Assembly: GCF_003426815.1 (NCBI RefSeq)
Contig: NZ_QKYK01000017.1
Span: 50,152 to 114,151, forward strand
From: Desertimonas flava
GTDB taxonomy: Bacteria > Actinomycetota > Acidimicrobiia > Acidimicrobiales > Ilumatobacteraceae
Reading direction: 5' to 3'
Length of the DNA: 64,000 nt
Part shown: positions 63,952 to 64,000 of the stretch, piece after piece
Layout: the number at the start of each line of letters is the position of its first letter
Numbering within the stretch: the stretch's first letter is position 1
Program-made: the position numbers and the translations under genes
Notes under the pieces: model-generated
Databases searched by the model: none
What the model was told of the DNA's origin: nothing
What the model saw: only the letters and a program-made list of their open reading frames with translations

Positions 63952-64000
63952 ATGGCACGGAGTCGTGTTCCTGATCGGGTTCGCCGGTTGATGGTGCTGA
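63952..64000 (+). CDS. Start of an unidentified gene, cut by window end
   Basis: Only 16 codons are visible: ATG followed by a basic peptide (ARSRVPDRVRRLMVL). Codons such as CGT, GTT, CCT and GAT are less GC-biased than in the rest of the window, hinting at foreign origin. A hairpin over its ribosome site suggests a transposase or similar, but no family can be assigned. Confidence 0.4.
   Translation, partial: MARSRVPDRVRRLMVL

Overview
This is a contiguous, very GC-rich, gene-dense bacterial chromosome segment. It has many GTG starts, frequent ATGA/GTGA stop-start overlaps and short intergenic gaps. The gene families (three FadD-like ligases in one island, MoxR/VWA genes, a DHFR-ACT fusion, an RmlA long form, LytR-CpsA-Psr) suggest a high-GC actinobacterium, possibly Acidimicrobiia-like; the taxon is an inference. 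No rRNA, tRNA, CRISPR array or prophage was recognised. No gap between genes exceeds 300 bases.

Region 1 (1-26.4 kb) is a CoA-dependent catabolism and uptake island. It has three paralogous acyl-CoA ligases plus a fourth, unrelated one, two acyl-CoA dehydrogenases, three enoyl-CoA hydratases, two short-chain dehydrogenases, two VOC proteins, a carboxyltransferase and a TetR regulator. It also has two complete branched-chain-amino-acid-type ABC importers, one with a fused permease-ATPase and one with separate subunits. Together they look like a system that imports an unknown organic acid, activates it to a CoA thioester and beta-oxidises it. Three of its promoter regions share an unusually AT-rich element overlapping the -35 box, which suggests one local regulon.

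Region 2 (26.4-35 kb) holds a transglutaminase-like protein, a HAD phosphatase, and a five-gene SWIM / DUF5691 / MoxR ATPase / DUF5682 / VWA operon of unknown function. Region 3 (35-45 kb) holds a beta-propeller-like gene, a lipoprotein and membrane protein pair, PEP carboxylase, an ABC2 exporter divergent from its TetR repressor with a perfect 26-bp operator, thymidylate synthase, a DHFR fused to an ACT-like domain, and a NifU-N-like protein.

Region 4 (44-54 kb) holds a 2-oxoglutarate-type dioxygenase back-to-back with a Nudix hydrolase, a PaiB-like flavin protein, and two divergent citrate synthases, one with a DNA-binding HTH domain, separated by a 31-bp palindromic site. LpdA-like quinone reductase overlaps MenC. 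Then comes a translationally coupled pair: a DNA methyltransferase with an inserted zinc knuckle and a protein with a nuclease-like motif, a candidate uncharacterised restriction-modification-like unit.

Region 5 (53-64 kb) holds the acyl-CoA carboxylase alpha subunit divergent from its biotin ligase, an LCP cell-wall ligase with rmlA-rmlC-rmlB-rmlD for dTDP-rhamnose, a multi-pass membrane patatin-like phospholipase and a mismatch uracil-DNA glycosylase. The last 100 bases start a gene of different codon style, possibly an insertion element.

Across the window, many first genes have a TAnnnT box ending 6-10 bases before the start codon, so leaderless mRNA appears common in this genome.
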